From Halobacillus dabanensis (GTDB lineage: Bacteria > Bacillota > Bacilli > Bacillales > Halobacillaceae): 64,000 nucleotides of DNA. Made by a program: the position numbers and the translations under genes. Positions 27,334 through 35,607 of this stretch are shown in pieces. Each line of letters opens with the position of its first letter. Within the stretch, counting starts at the first letter, position 1. The notes below the pieces were generated by a model that worked only from the letters and a program-made list of their open reading frames with translations, was not told where the DNA came from and did no database searches. The stretch lies in the NCBI RefSeq assembly GCF_900114165.1, contig NZ_FOSB01000003.1:62001-126000 (forward strand). Reading direction: 5' to 3'.

Positions 27334-28743
27334 TCAATTCGCTTTTTCAAGAGACTGTTCGTCTGCATCTGTTTTAGGGGTCAACGTCTTCCCGGTAATG
27401 CCGTATAGGATCGTCAGGAGAGGACTCAATAAACAGAAGAATGCGAAAGGCAAGTAATCAAGGACGGGGACGCCTAGCACCCCTGAAAGAAACACGCCGC
27501 AAACACTCCATGGAACCAGCGGATTGATTACAGTACCTGCATCTTCTAAGGTGCGAGATAAATTCTTTCGTGCAAGCCCAGCTTTTTCATAAACATCCTG
27601 ATATGCTTCCCCCGTCAGTAAGATCGACAAGTATTGCTCTCCTATCGCTATGTTGATTCCAATCGCAGTAAAGGCTGTAGACAATGTTGCAGACCTTGCT
27701 GAGTTCAAGGATTCTTGAATACGGGCTAAAATTGAAGGAATAACGCCTGTGACAAAAAACAGTCCACCAAGAGCTAATGCAAGGATGACAAGAGATACGG
27801 TGAAAAGCATATTGTTCATGCCTCCGCGGGTAAGAAGTTCATTGACAACTTCATTGCCTGTCTCACCTTGGAAACCGTTAAACCATGTCCCCCATAAAGC
27901 CCCCCATTCAAGAACACCTCGAAAGCCTGCAATGATGGTAGCTATGATACTACTTAGAGCCAGTGAAAGGAATGCAGGGCGCTTAGTGACTGTCATGGCT
28001 ACAAGGGCAATTAAAGGAATCCATGATGTCCAGTGCATAAGGCCTGCATCTGCAAGATTAGCCTGGAAAATCCCCAATTGTTCAGCGTTCGTATTCCCCC
28101 CGGGAGATAATATAATGAATGTTAGGAAAGTGATGATAAAAGCAGGAATGGTAGTCCAGGACATATTCCTGATATGGTCGAACAGGTCAACTTTTACGAC
28201 GGTGGAGGCCAGGTTAGTAGTATCAGATAATGGGGACATTTTGTCTCCGAAAAACGCACCGGATACAATAGCTCCTGCTGTCATAGCAAGAGATACATCC
28301 ATCGATTGAGAAACACCGATAAATGCCACCCCGACGGTAGCCGCAGTAGTGAATGAGCTGCCCAGTGCGACACCGACAATGGCTGTTACAGCAAAAATTA
28401 TGGCTAAGAACCATGGACCTCCAGACAAATGAAACCCCGCATTCATAAGCACTGGAATCGTGCCACTCGCCATCCAACTTGCTATTAGAATACCAATAAC
28501 GAAAAAGAGGAGGACGGCTCCCATTCCGGTTTGAGCACCTTGTGTCATCCCGTATTGGAGATTCTTGAAGCTCATTTTCTTTATTAGTCCATATGTGAGC
28601 ATCACCAATATTCCAATTAGGATAGGGATGTGTGGGACGGTTTGAAGTTCAATAATAAAATAACTTATTATTCCAATCGGCAAAAGTAGCAAAAGCGCAG
28701 ATTCAACTACATTTGGTAACTTATTCGGTTGCAAATGAAGCAT
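27334..28743 (-). CDS. NhaC family transporter under T-box control
   Basis: A 469-residue NhaC-type antiporter with about twelve helices, from ATG 28743 behind AAGGAGG. Recognisable NhaC segments are GAIVSGAFFGDKMSPLSDTTN and …EQYLSILLTGEAYQDVYEKAGLARKNLSR. NhaC proteins exchange Na+ for H+ with malate or amino acids in some cases. Here a T-box leader with a tyrosine-type specifier suggests an amino-acid, probably tyrosine, transporter rather than a housekeeping antiporter. Monocistronic. Confidence 0.9.
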   Translation of the reverse strand: MLHLQPNKLPNVVESALLLLLPIGIISYFIIELQTVPHIPILIGILVMLTYGLIKKMSFKNLQYGMTQGAQTGMGAVLLFFVIGILIASWMASGTIPVLMNAGFHLSGGPWFLAIIFAVTAIVGVALGSSFTTAATVGVAFIGVSQSMDVSLAMTAGAIVSGAFFGDKMSPLSDTTNLASTVVKVDLFDHIRNMSWTTIPAFIITFLTFIILSPGGNTNAEQLGIFQANLADAGLMHWTSWIPLIALVAMTVTKRPAFLSLALSSIIATIIAGFRGVLEWGALWGTWFNGFQGETGNEVVNELLTRGGMNNMLFTVSLVILALALGGLFFVTGVIPSILARIQESLNSARSATLSTAFTAIGINIAIGEQYLSILLTGEAYQDVYEKAGLARKNLSRTLEDAGTVINPLVPWSVCGVFLSGVLGVPVLDYLPFAFFCLLSPLLTILYGITGKTLTPKTDADEQSLEKAN

Positions 28744-29016
28744 TTTTTTCCTCCTTATTCCTTCATGAATACAAAAAAGCTTCGCCCCAGCAAATAGGGA
28801 CGAAGCGATCACTCCGCGGTACCACCCTTGTTGGTGAAATGTTTCACCCACTCGATTGGTGTATCACTTGTGAAGAAACCTGTAATTCAATGAAGGAAGG
28901 CTCGAGTTTCCACCAACCACTCGATCTCTGTTTCCTGCCTGCGCAACATCTACTTCGGGAATCATGATACAATATATTCTTTTTTGCTTGAACGCTTTTC
29001 CGTAATGAAGTAATTT
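28744..29016 (-). promoter_or_regulatory. T-box riboswitch, tyrosine-type specifier
   Basis: On the minus strand the T-box core AGGGTGGTACCGCGG (28814-28828) is followed by an intrinsic terminator (28772-28808, CTTCGTCCC with GGGGCGAAG, then six T). Stem I contains GGTTGGTGGAAA and, on its 3' side, GAAT-TAC-AGG; by analogy with other T-boxes the specifier is TAC (complement 28882-28884), Tyr. The T in TGGT would pair with an A discriminator base, which tRNA-Tyr has. A one-base shift would read TTA (Leu). Uncharged tRNA would permit readthrough into the NhaC gene. Confidence 0.9.
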
Positions 29017-29022
29017 TGTTAT

Positions 29023-29051
29023 ATCATAAAAGAATATTCAAGAATTGTCAA
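29023..29051 (-). promoter_or_regulatory. Sigma-A promoter of the T-box transcript
   Basis: TTGACA (complement 29046-29051) and TATGAT (complement 29023-29028) are separated by exactly 17 bases. Confidence 0.8.
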
Positions 29052-29075
29052 CGGTGGGCAAGTGTAATTTTTAGC

Positions 29076-29104
29076 TTCAAATATTAGTAAGAGTTGTGTA
29101 TAAT
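29076..29104 (+). promoter_or_regulatory. Probable azlCD promoter
   Basis: TTCAAA (29076-29081) and TATAAT (29099-29104) are 17 bases apart, about 28 bases before the azlC ribosome site, back to back with the T-box promoter. Confidence 0.55.
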
Positions 29105-29138
29105 AATGGGAAATTTTATAAGAAGGGGAGGGAGAGGA

Positions 29139-29878
29139 ATGGAAACGCAAGCGATAGAGCATTCAGTTTCTTCTTCACGCCTGCATATGATGAAGAAGGG
29201 GATGTTTGCAGGGTTCCCTATTATGCTAGGGTATCTGCCCATTGCTTTGACTTATGGAGTGTTAGCGAGCAGAACAGGGATGTCGAATTTGGAACTCACT
29301 TTAATGAGTGTTCTCGTCTTTGCGGGAGCTGCTCAATTTTTAGCTGTCGGGATGGTCGCGACAGGTACCGGAATCATAGAAATTATCATTGCTACTTTCG
29401 TTCTTAATTTCCGGCATTTTGTTATGAGTCTTTCCTTTGTTAATCGTTTGAAAAAATTGCTTTAAGAGCTAAGATTCCTCTTACACTCGGTCTAACTGAT
29501 GAAACTTTTACGATGTCGGCTTTATATCGAGAGGAAGCAAAAGAAAGGAATGGAAGTTTATTTTATGCGTCATTGATATTGACCGCCTACATTTCATGGG
29601 TAGGGGGTTCCTATCTTGGTGGTGTGCTAGGTGACGTCATACCAGCAAGGTTGAGCGATAGCATGGGGGTTGCTCTATATGCAATGTTTATCGGTCTTCT
29701 CGTTCCTTCCGTAAAAAAAGAAGGGAAAATTGCCATCATAAGTGTGTTAGCAATGGTCATTAACTTTCTCTGTCAGTACTGGGGAATGACACAAGGATGG
29801 GCGATTGTTGTTGGAACGGTCCTTGGAGGATTCGGAGGTATTTGGGTGTTAAGTGATGAAGAGGAGGGGGATGGATGA
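29139..29878 (+). pseudogene. azlC: AzlC family branched-chain amino acid exporter subunit, frameshifted
   Basis: AzlC with AzlD exports branched-chain amino acids. Two frames (29139-29465 and about 29457-29878) together give about 246 residues, the normal AzlC length, with several membrane helices. The first half has FPIMLGYLPIALTYGVLA and FVLNFRHFVMSLSF. The second has LTLGLTDETFTMS and SWVGGSYLGG. The frame breaks at AAAAAA, 29451-29456, where seven A residues would read …LKKIALRAKIPLTLG…. Start ATG 29139 follows GGGAGGGAGAGG. No other damage is seen, so a homopolymer error, very recent mutation or slippage are all possible. Confidence 0.85.
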
Positions 29879-30168
29879 TTATTTGGATGGTGATAGGCAT
29901 GGCTGTTGTTACAGCGATTCCGCGCTTCTTACCTGCATTAATTGTAGATTTTATCACATTCCCTAAGTGGGTAGATCGGTGGTTGAACGCCATTCCTTAT
30001 GCTGCATTGGGAGCTCTCATCTTTCCCGGGATTATGACTGTGAAGCCTGACGCTCCCCAAATCGGTGTCATCGCTGGCTTAGTCGGAGTCTTATTGGCAT
30101 GGATGAATGTTCATATCATTCTTGTGGTTTTAGGCTGTATAGGGTCTGTCTTTTTACTTACATTATAA
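29875..30168 (+). CDS. azlD: AzlD family branched-chain amino acid exporter subunit
   Basis: A 97-residue protein with about four short membrane helices, including the typical TAIPRFLPALIV start and AIPYAALGALIFPG. It overlaps the azlC stop by ATGA, so translation is coupled. Coupling would fail if the azlC frameshift were real, which bears on that question. Together with AzlC it forms a two-subunit exporter. Confidence 0.93.
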   Translation: MIIWMVIGMAVVTAIPRFLPALIVDFITFPKWVDRWLNAIPYAALGALIFPGIMTVKPDAPQIGVIAGLVGVLLAWMNVHIILVVLGCIGSVFLLTL

Positions 30169-30229
30169 TCACACCTGCCCAAGTGGTGCATATCGTATAG
30201 GGATACTTCCGAGAAAGGAATTGATCGTT

Positions 30230-30712
30230 ATGCATCGTCAGTTTGGTTTTCCTTTCGGGCAGATTTTTGGAGGCCCTGGGCAAATGCCTGGTGGACCATA
30301 CGGCCCGAGCCAGCCACCGCAAGGACCGCCGTTTGGAGGTAGTCCTGGACAGCCACCGTTTGGAGGTGGGCCTGGCCAACCACCACAAGGGCCGCCATTC
30401 GGGGGTGGACCAGGTCAGCCTCCACAAGGGCCACCTTTCGGGGGTGGAGGTCAAGGAGGACAATTACCACCACCTCCAGAGACTCCACCAAGTACTCAAA
30501 ATGCCACATTGTTCGCTGTTGACCCAGGATCATTATATGGTTGCCTATACCGTTACACTTGGATCCGTATGGAAAATGGGCGTGCTTTCTGGTTTTATCC
30601 AACATTTATCGGGCGTACTTCTGTGGCGGGGTACCGTTGGCAACGTCGCAGGCGTCAATGGATTTACACAGGGTTTGATGCTAATAGGATCGCTAGTTTC
30701 CAATGTAGATAG
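30230..30712 (+). CDS. Pro/Gly-rich repeat protein with conserved Trp/Arg-rich C-terminal domain
   Basis: A 160-residue protein from ATG 30230 (AAAGGA ten bases upstream). Residues 11-84 are low-complexity Pro, Gly, Gln and Phe, with four imperfect repeats of QPPQGPPFGGGPG (about residues 28-76) that are also tandem repeats in the DNA. After a PPPPETPP spacer comes a compact domain (about 92-160) rich in Tyr, Trp and Arg (LYRYTWIRMENGRAFWFYP, SVAGYRWQRRRRQW) ending in Cys. It has no signal peptide. Such architecture suggests a surface or spore-coat-associated protein, but I do not recognise the family. Confidence 0.75.
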   Translation: MHRQFGFPFGQIFGGPGQMPGGPYGPSQPPQGPPFGGSPGQPPFGGGPGQPPQGPPFGGGPGQPPQGPPFGGGGQGGQLPPPPETPPSTQNATLFAVDPGSLYGCLYRYTWIRMENGRAFWFYPTFIGRTSVAGYRWQRRRRQWIYTGFDANRIASFQCR

Positions 30713-30721
30713 GATAAAAAT

Positions 30722-30755
30722 AAAAGATGGTGCCGTTTTCAGCACCATCTTTTTT
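30722..30755 (+). terminator. Intrinsic terminator
   Basis: AAAAGATGGTGC pairs with GCACCATCTTTTTT around an 8-base loop. Confidence 0.95.
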
Positions 30756-30791
30756 GGTATAATATAATCGAAATCGGAAGGGGAGATGATC

Positions 30792-31325
30792 ATGCCGCAC
30801 GTAAGAGAAGCTCGTTTTGAAGATGCTGCAACAATCGCAGAAATCCACGTGAAAAGCTGGAAATCGACATATAAAGAACTGATAGATGAAAAAGACTTAA
30901 GCAATACGACGGTGGAACATCGAATCGCTCTTTGGGAAACAGTTTTAAAAACTCCAGTCAATGGTCAAATCGCATATGTCATTGAAAATCACCAGGGCGA
31001 AGTGGTCGGTTTTGTTTCTGGGGGGAAAGAGCGGACCAAAAATTATGGTTTTGATGGTGAAATCTATGCGATCTATTTATTGGATGATTACCAGGGAAAA
31101 GGATATGGAACGGAAATGCTCAAAGTGTTTTCTAGAGCAATGTTAGCGGCGGGGTATCATTCATTGCTTGTATGGGTGCTGACTCATAATCCTTCACGCC
31201 AATTTTACATAAATCATGGAGCGGATCCTATAGAAGCTGAAAAAGTGACGATTGGCCAAGGTACGTATGAAGAAACGGCATACGGATGGGGGAGGTTGGA
31301 TGAACTTGCAGATCAGTTAGCCTAA
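30792..31325 (+). CDS. GNAT family N-acetyltransferase
   Basis: A 177-residue GNAT enzyme from ATG 30792; an ATG six bases earlier is too close to the GGGGAG site. Residues EIHVKSWKSTYKELI mark the N-terminal helix of RimI-like members that act on small molecules. Strand 4 and the CoA loop are IYAIYLLDDYQGKGYGTEM, and WVLTHNPSRQFYINHGAD is the C-terminal part. Acceptor unknown. Its end overlaps a terminator shared with the convergent CDF gene. Confidence 0.9.
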   Translation: MPHVREARFEDAATIAEIHVKSWKSTYKELIDEKDLSNTTVEHRIALWETVLKTPVNGQIAYVIENHQGEVVGFVSGGKERTKNYGFDGEIYAIYLLDDYQGKGYGTEMLKVFSRAMLAAGYHSLLVWVLTHNPSRQFYINHGADPIEAEKVTIGQGTYEETAYGWGRLDELADQLA

Positions 31326-31352
31326 AAGCCTGCCAAGATGGGCAGGCTTATT
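31323..31352. terminator. Terminator between convergent genes
   Basis: AAGCCTGCC pairs with GGGCAGGCTT, overlapping the ends of the GNAT and CDF genes. Confidence 0.8.
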
Positions 31353-32223
31353 CTGATTCTTCATATGGTTCAATGTGTATGTGGGCATAACCGATGTTTT
31401 TTTCTTTTTCGAGGCGTTCTTCGACGGCATCTGTAATCTCGTGTCCTTCCTGTACTGTGATGTGGGGGTCTACATGGATGGTTGCTTCTACAAGCGTTTT
31501 ATTCCCTTGTAACCTTGCTTTTACATCTTTGACAGCCCAAACATCCGGATGATCGGATATGGCTTCACGAATGTGTTCCATTTCATCCTCATCATAACCA
31601 TCCGTCAAACTATGGGTGGCATCCACAAAAATTCCCCAGGATGTTTTGCAGATAATTATACCGACGAGCAACCCTGCTAAAGGATCGAGCCAAAATAGTC
31701 CAAACTGTGACCCGAAAATACCGATACTTGCACCTATACTTACAAGAGCATCTGATCTGTTATCTTGTGCTGCTGCATATAAGGCATGGCTATCTATTTT
31801 CTTCGATAAATTTAAATTATAACGGTACACCCCATACATGATGAATGCGGCTGCTAACGCTGTCCAAGCTGTCAACATGGATGGTTCACTTGCTTTTTGA
31901 CTGATGATATCCTGAACAGTACCAATAATGACTTCAATACCCACTGTCATCATGATAAAGGCGGCAATCAAAGAAGCGATGGTTTCCGCCCGAAAGTGAC
32001 CGTAATGATGGTCTTCATCCGGTGGTTTTCTTGAAATTTTCAAACCGATAAGGACTGCAATAGAGGCGATCACATCAGTCGTATTATTCAGACCATCCGC
32101 TCTCAGGGCTTCCGAATTGCCGATGGAGGCGATGGAGAGCTTTATGGTCGCTAGTACTAAATAGGCGATTATACTGACCCACGCCCCGCGTTCTCCTTTT
32201 TTTAGATTCGAATATTCACTCAT
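31348..32223 (-). CDS. Cation diffusion facilitator (MneP-like metal exporter)
   Basis: A 291-residue CDF antiporter from ATG 32223 behind GGAGGT. Six membrane helices are followed by a cytoplasmic metal-binding domain (about residues 210-285, ending HIHIEPYEE). The metal site of helix 2 reads ADGLNNTTD, the N/D-x3-D form found in manganese exporters such as MneP of Bacillus, rather than the H-x3-D of zinc exporters; helix 5 has AQDNRSDA. It would export Mn2+ in exchange for protons. Metal choice is inferred from these residues. Confidence 0.9.
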   Translation of the reverse strand: MSEYSNLKKGERGAWVSIIAYLVLATIKLSIASIGNSEALRADGLNNTTDVIASIAVLIGLKISRKPPDEDHHYGHFRAETIASLIAAFIMMTVGIEVIIGTVQDIISQKASEPSMLTAWTALAAAFIMYGVYRYNLNLSKKIDSHALYAAAQDNRSDALVSIGASIGIFGSQFGLFWLDPLAGLLVGIIICKTSWGIFVDATHSLTDGYDEDEMEHIREAISDHPDVWAVKDVKARLQGNKTLVEATIHVDPHITVQEGHEITDAVEERLEKEKNIGYAHIHIEPYEESE

Positions 32224-32427
32224 TCCTAGTACCTCCGAACAGATCATATAAAAGCATGATTTAGCTTATCAAATAGATTCTCAGTGAGTCTAGAGAAAAA
32301 AAGCTTTCCACGTTCATATTGCTTGGGCAGGGTAACTAAAATTGCCCTTGTTCAAATTTTCATCATTTGAAGTATTATGTAGTCAAAGTAAATGTTTTAT
32401 AAATTATCTCGAATTAAATAATCTCGT

Positions 32428-32453
32428 GTTTGAGTTTTATTAAATGCGGGTAT
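32428..32453 (+). promoter_or_regulatory. Sigma-B-like promoter of wrbA
   Basis: GTTTGA (32428-32433) and GGGTAT (32448-32453) are 14 bases apart, close to the Bacillus sigma-B consensus GTTTAA-N13/14-GGGTAT. They lie about 87 bases before the wrbA start. General stress control is the inference. Confidence 0.6.
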
Positions 32454-32539
32454 ATACTGTGTGTGAATCCGGAATGAATCCTTAGGTAAAGATAATAAAG
32501 CAGTGTGGATTCCAAAAGAGTGTAAAGGAGAGATTTTCT

Positions 32540-33145
32540 ATGGCAAATGTAAAATTAGCGATCATTTATTACAGTTCCACTGGCACCAACTACAAAATGG
32601 CTCAATGGGCAGAGGATGCAGCTAAACAGGAAGGCGCAGAAGTGAAATTGGTACGTGTGCCAGAATTAGCTCCAATGGAAGCGATTGAACAAAACCCGGC
32701 ATGGAAAGAGCATTACTTAGCAACGAAAGATGTAGTTCCAGAAGCAACAGTAGATGACTTGGACTGGGCAGATGCAATCATCTTTAGTGTTCCTACACGT
32801 TTCGGTAACGTTCCTGGTCAAGTGAAGCAATTCATGGATCAGGCTGGCGGATTGTGGTTCCAAGGTAAACTTGTCAATAAAGTGGTAAGTGCTATGACTT
32901 CCGCTCAAAATCCTCATGGTGGACAAGAATCCACCTTATTGAACTTTTACACGACAATGTTCCACTGGGGATCCATTATAGCGGCTCCTGGTTACACAGA
33001 CGACGCGACCTTCGCTTCCGGAGGTAACCCATATGGTACCAGTGTAAGTGTTGATGGGGAAGGAAACATGAAAGAAGATGTAGAAGCCGGCGTTCGTCAT
33101 CAAGCAAAGCGGACAATAGATGTAGCAAGCAAATTTGTCGAATAA
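32540..33145 (+). CDS. wrbA: NAD(P)H:quinone oxidoreductase, WrbA type
   Basis: A 201-residue flavodoxin-like FMN enzyme that reduces quinones by two electrons and so protects against oxidative stress. The FMN phosphate loop is YYSSTGTNYKMA (residues 10-21), PTRFGNVPGQVKQF lies near residue 85, and MTSAQNPHGGQEST is the WrbA signature. AAAGGAGAG precedes the ATG. A sigma-B-like promoter upstream and a strong terminator downstream make it a single-gene stress unit. Confidence 0.95.
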   Translation: MANVKLAIIYYSSTGTNYKMAQWAEDAAKQEGAEVKLVRVPELAPMEAIEQNPAWKEHYLATKDVVPEATVDDLDWADAIIFSVPTRFGNVPGQVKQFMDQAGGLWFQGKLVNKVVSAMTSAQNPHGGQESTLLNFYTTMFHWGSIIAAPGYTDDATFASGGNPYGTSVSVDGEGNMKEDVEAGVRHQAKRTIDVASKFVE

Positions 33146-33180
33146 GCATCAGAACCTGCTTTCTAAGTTACAGCATAAAA

Positions 33181-33221
33181 ACCGGGGATAAAATCACTAT
33201 GATTTTATCCCCGGTTTTTTT
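33181..33221 (+). terminator. Intrinsic terminator after wrbA
   Basis: A 15-bp perfect stem (ACCGGGGATAAAATC with GATTTTATCCCCGGT) is followed by seven T residues. Confidence 0.96.
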
Positions 33222-33646
33222 ATTTAGAAAATCTAATGGCTATATATGTGTTGTTGTGATGCTTATCGTACTGTGAATCAATGGTGAGTCATCCTTGATT
33301 TTGCCTTTTTCATCCACTTTCAGATACTTAGCAGCCTAACGAGGAGAAATCCATTGATTGGAGTATGAAAATAGAAATCCGCAATAGAATTGATCTTTCT
33401 TTTTATTATGACAAGGACGCATTGTAAAGTTCTATTTTTTTCGAGATGAGTCTCCTATTAGGAAAAGGATAGATAGGAGTTAGGAACCATTTTATAAAAT
33501 CCGGAGAACGTAAAAACCTTAGATAATAGGGATGAGAGGTTTATATTTTCAAAAATGGGGTATCATATAACTAAATATTCAGAAAACTTGTTGCGAAATC
33601 CTATTAAATCCTGCATAATGAAAAAAAGCCTGAAGGGGGTATTCTC
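33222..33646. other. 425-base interval without a gene
   Basis: AT-rich, with stops in all frames and no ribosome-site-linked ORF. Apart from the ribosome site AAGGGGG of the IDEAL-domain gene at the right end, I see no terminator, repeat or RNA signature. An unrecognised small RNA cannot be excluded. Confidence 0.4.
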
Positions 33647-33889
33647 ATGAGAAAGCAAAAGATCGATTATGTTATCCGTCGCCACCCCGAATACAAAGGG
33701 AAAGAGATTACGGCAAAGAGAGAATTGTCCTTTGGAATACAGTTAGCCTCACGTTTGCTACTAGATCAATTGAGTTATCAATTTAATAAAGAACGCTTGG
33801 ATAAAAAGATCAACCATGCTATTGATAACGATGATCGCGAAGAGTTTCAACGCTTAAGTTTAGAATATCAACCCTTTACATGGGAATAA
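33647..33889 (+). CDS. IDEAL domain protein
   Basis: An 80-residue protein. The C-terminal half (LDKKINHAIDNDDREEFQRLSLEY) matches the short IDEAL domain, named for its I-D-x-A-L-like core followed by a D/N-rich turn and a helix. In Bacillus this domain occurs in small proteins and at the ends of regulators such as ComK-partner-like factors; its function is protein interaction at most. AAGGGGG precedes the ATG. Confidence 0.8.
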   Translation: MRKQKIDYVIRRHPEYKGKEITAKRELSFGIQLASRLLLDQLSYQFNKERLDKKINHAIDNDDREEFQRLSLEYQPFTWE

Positions 33890-34010
33890 GATAGAGCCGC
33901 TGCTAATGCAGTGGCTTTTTATTTATTTTATAGAATATGTTGGGATATACAGCTTCTTTCTTAGAATGTTATAGTAAAAACAACACCAAGGACTAGGAAG
34001 GTAATAAAAA

Positions 34011-34841
34011 TTGAAAAAAGTTATGTTGTGTACAATGATGAGTATCACTTTGGTCGCTTGTTCATCGGATACAGAAGAAACGGCAGAAGATGTACCAGCG
34101 TCCAATACAGTAGAAGAAAAAGAGACGCAAGAAGATTCGGTGGAAGTGGATAAGGAAGAGGAAAATGAGGATACGGAACAAGAAGAAATAAAAGGGGAGG
34201 AGAACTCTAATTCTGACAGTAAGGACAAGGTATTAGATGATGGGACAGTGGAAGTCGGGGAACCTGCCAGTATTCAAGTCGTCGTAAATAAAGAACGAAA
34301 ACTACCTGCAGATTACATTCCGGAAGATTTGATTGTACCTGATGTCCCTTTTTACTTCACAGAAGACCATCCGAAGAAACAAATGAGAGCGGTGGCAGCT
34401 GATGCCTTAGAAAAACTTTTCGCAGCTGCAGAAAAAGATGGTCTGGACTTGGTGGCTGCTTCCGGTTATCGCTCTTTCGATCGCCAAAAGAATATATATG
34501 ACGGATATGTCGCTGAATATGGAAAAGAAGAAACAGACAAATTCTCCGCTCAACCTGGTACTAGTGAGCACCAGACAGGCTTAGCTATGGATGTTACTTC
34601 TGCCCAGGTAGCCTTTCAACTCGAAGAATCTTTTGGAAACACGTCAGAAGGGGAATGGCTAGCAGAACATGCCCATGAATATGGATTCATCATTCGTTAT
34701 TTAGAAGGGGCTCAAGAAATTACAGGATACACGTATGAACCGTGGCACCTTCGGTATGTCGGTAAAGACATATCCAGCACCATCCACAACCAGGAAGTGA
34801 CCTTAGAAGAATTTTTCGGTCTTCATCCATCAAATGAATGA
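34011..34841 (+). CDS. M15B (VanY/LdcB-type) D,D- or L,D-carboxypeptidase lipoprotein
   Basis: A 276-residue cell-surface peptidase from TTG 34011 behind AGGAAGG. The lipobox LVAC places the lipid Cys at residue 17. A very acidic Glu/Asp linker (18-75) follows, then a VanY domain. Zinc ligands are the His and Asp of SEHQTGLAMD and the His of EPWHLRY. ASGYRSFDRQ is the usual start of the active-site region. It trims C-terminal D-Ala from peptidoglycan stems; YodJ/LdcB are relatives. Regulated alone; a terminator follows. Confidence 0.93.
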   Translation: MKKVMLCTMMSITLVACSSDTEETAEDVPASNTVEEKETQEDSVEVDKEEENEDTEQEEIKGEENSNSDSKDKVLDDGTVEVGEPASIQVVVNKERKLPADYIPEDLIVPDVPFYFTEDHPKKQMRAVAADALEKLFAAAEKDGLDLVAASGYRSFDRQKNIYDGYVAEYGKEETDKFSAQPGTSEHQTGLAMDVTSAQVAFQLEESFGNTSEGEWLAEHAHEYGFIIRYLEGAQEITGYTYEPWHLRYVGKDISSTIHNQEVTLEEFFGLHPSNE

Positions 34842-34847
34842 ATGACT

Positions 34848-34885
34848 AAAAGCCATTTCTCCATAGATAGAGAAATGGCTTTTTT
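34848..34885. terminator. Bidirectional terminator
   Basis: AAAAGCCATTTCTC pairs with GAGAAATGGCTTTTTT between convergent genes. Confidence 0.93.
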
Positions 34886-35504
34886 AGTAACAAACACCTA
34901 CACGGTGATAAACGAATCTATCCTTGTGTAGTTCATCAAATGCAAACTGCGCTGTGTCATCGACTGAAATTTTCTTGCCGTTCTCAGGTAACTGGTCTAA
35001 TTCGAAGCGAATGCAACCTTGGCGCTTTCCATCTGGCAAATACGTAGGGCATATGATGGTCCATTCCAAACTGCTGGCCTGCAAAGCTTCATATACTTTT
35101 ACATGCTCTTTGGCGGCAAATGTTTTCTTACGCTTTGATTCGTTTGTTTGGAAACGATATTTCCCTTTCTCATTTCTGCTATTTAAAATACCAGCCGTAC
35201 CTATAGTAATAATCCGTTTTATGCCTGTATCTCTCATAGTATTAATGATCAATGGTATGGCTTGCGAGAGAGTATCTGTTTTATCAGTATTCAAGCCACT
35301 GAATACAGTATCACACCCACGGATTGTTTCTTTAATATGGTTTTCCACTTTTGCATCACCGACGATAAGTTCTGCTCCAGGGATGATATTAGAAGCCCGC
35401 TTTTCATCTCTCACTAATGCCCTTACTTCTATATTTTCTTTTAAAGCTAATCGAGCAACCTCTGAGCCGATACGACCTGTCCCACCGAATATAGCTAATT
35501 TCAT
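34884..35504 (-). CDS. NAD(P)-binding atypical SDR (NmrA-like)
   Basis: A 206-residue atypical short-chain dehydrogenase. The N-terminal dinucleotide motif is FGGTGRIGSEV (GxxGxxG), with a basic residue after strand 2 (LVRDEKRA) favouring NADP. There is no YxxxK pair at the classical place. The family (NAD(P)H-binding, PF13460) covers flavin reductase-like and sensor proteins. The substrate is unknown. The minus-strand ATG lies ten bases after AGGTGA. Confidence 0.87.
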   Translation of the reverse strand: MKLAIFGGTGRIGSEVARLALKENIEVRALVRDEKRASNIIPGAELIVGDAKVENHIKETIRGCDTVFSGLNTDKTDTLSQAIPLIINTMRDTGIKRIITIGTAGILNSRNEKGKYRFQTNESKRKKTFAAKEHVKVYEALQASSLEWTIICPTYLPDGKRQGCIRFELDQLPENGKKISVDDTAQFAFDELHKDRFVYHRVGVCY

Positions 35505-35607
35505 ATAATCACCTCAAATTTTTAGGGAATTTTATTTTGGTTCACATATTATTTATGTACTGATACGAGTTTTCTTAAAATCAAGAAGATAGAGAGGGAG
35601 CTTTAGA

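Noticed and set aside
30307-30470. Possible CRISPR-like array
   Set aside because: The regular spacing comes from short in-frame coding repeats with no unique spacers. No CRISPR array or cas gene is present in the window.
30228-30605. Alternative frames across the Pro/Gly repeat gene
   Set aside because: They are shadows produced by the tandem DNA repeat; only the + strand frame has a ribosome site and a conserved-looking C-terminal domain.
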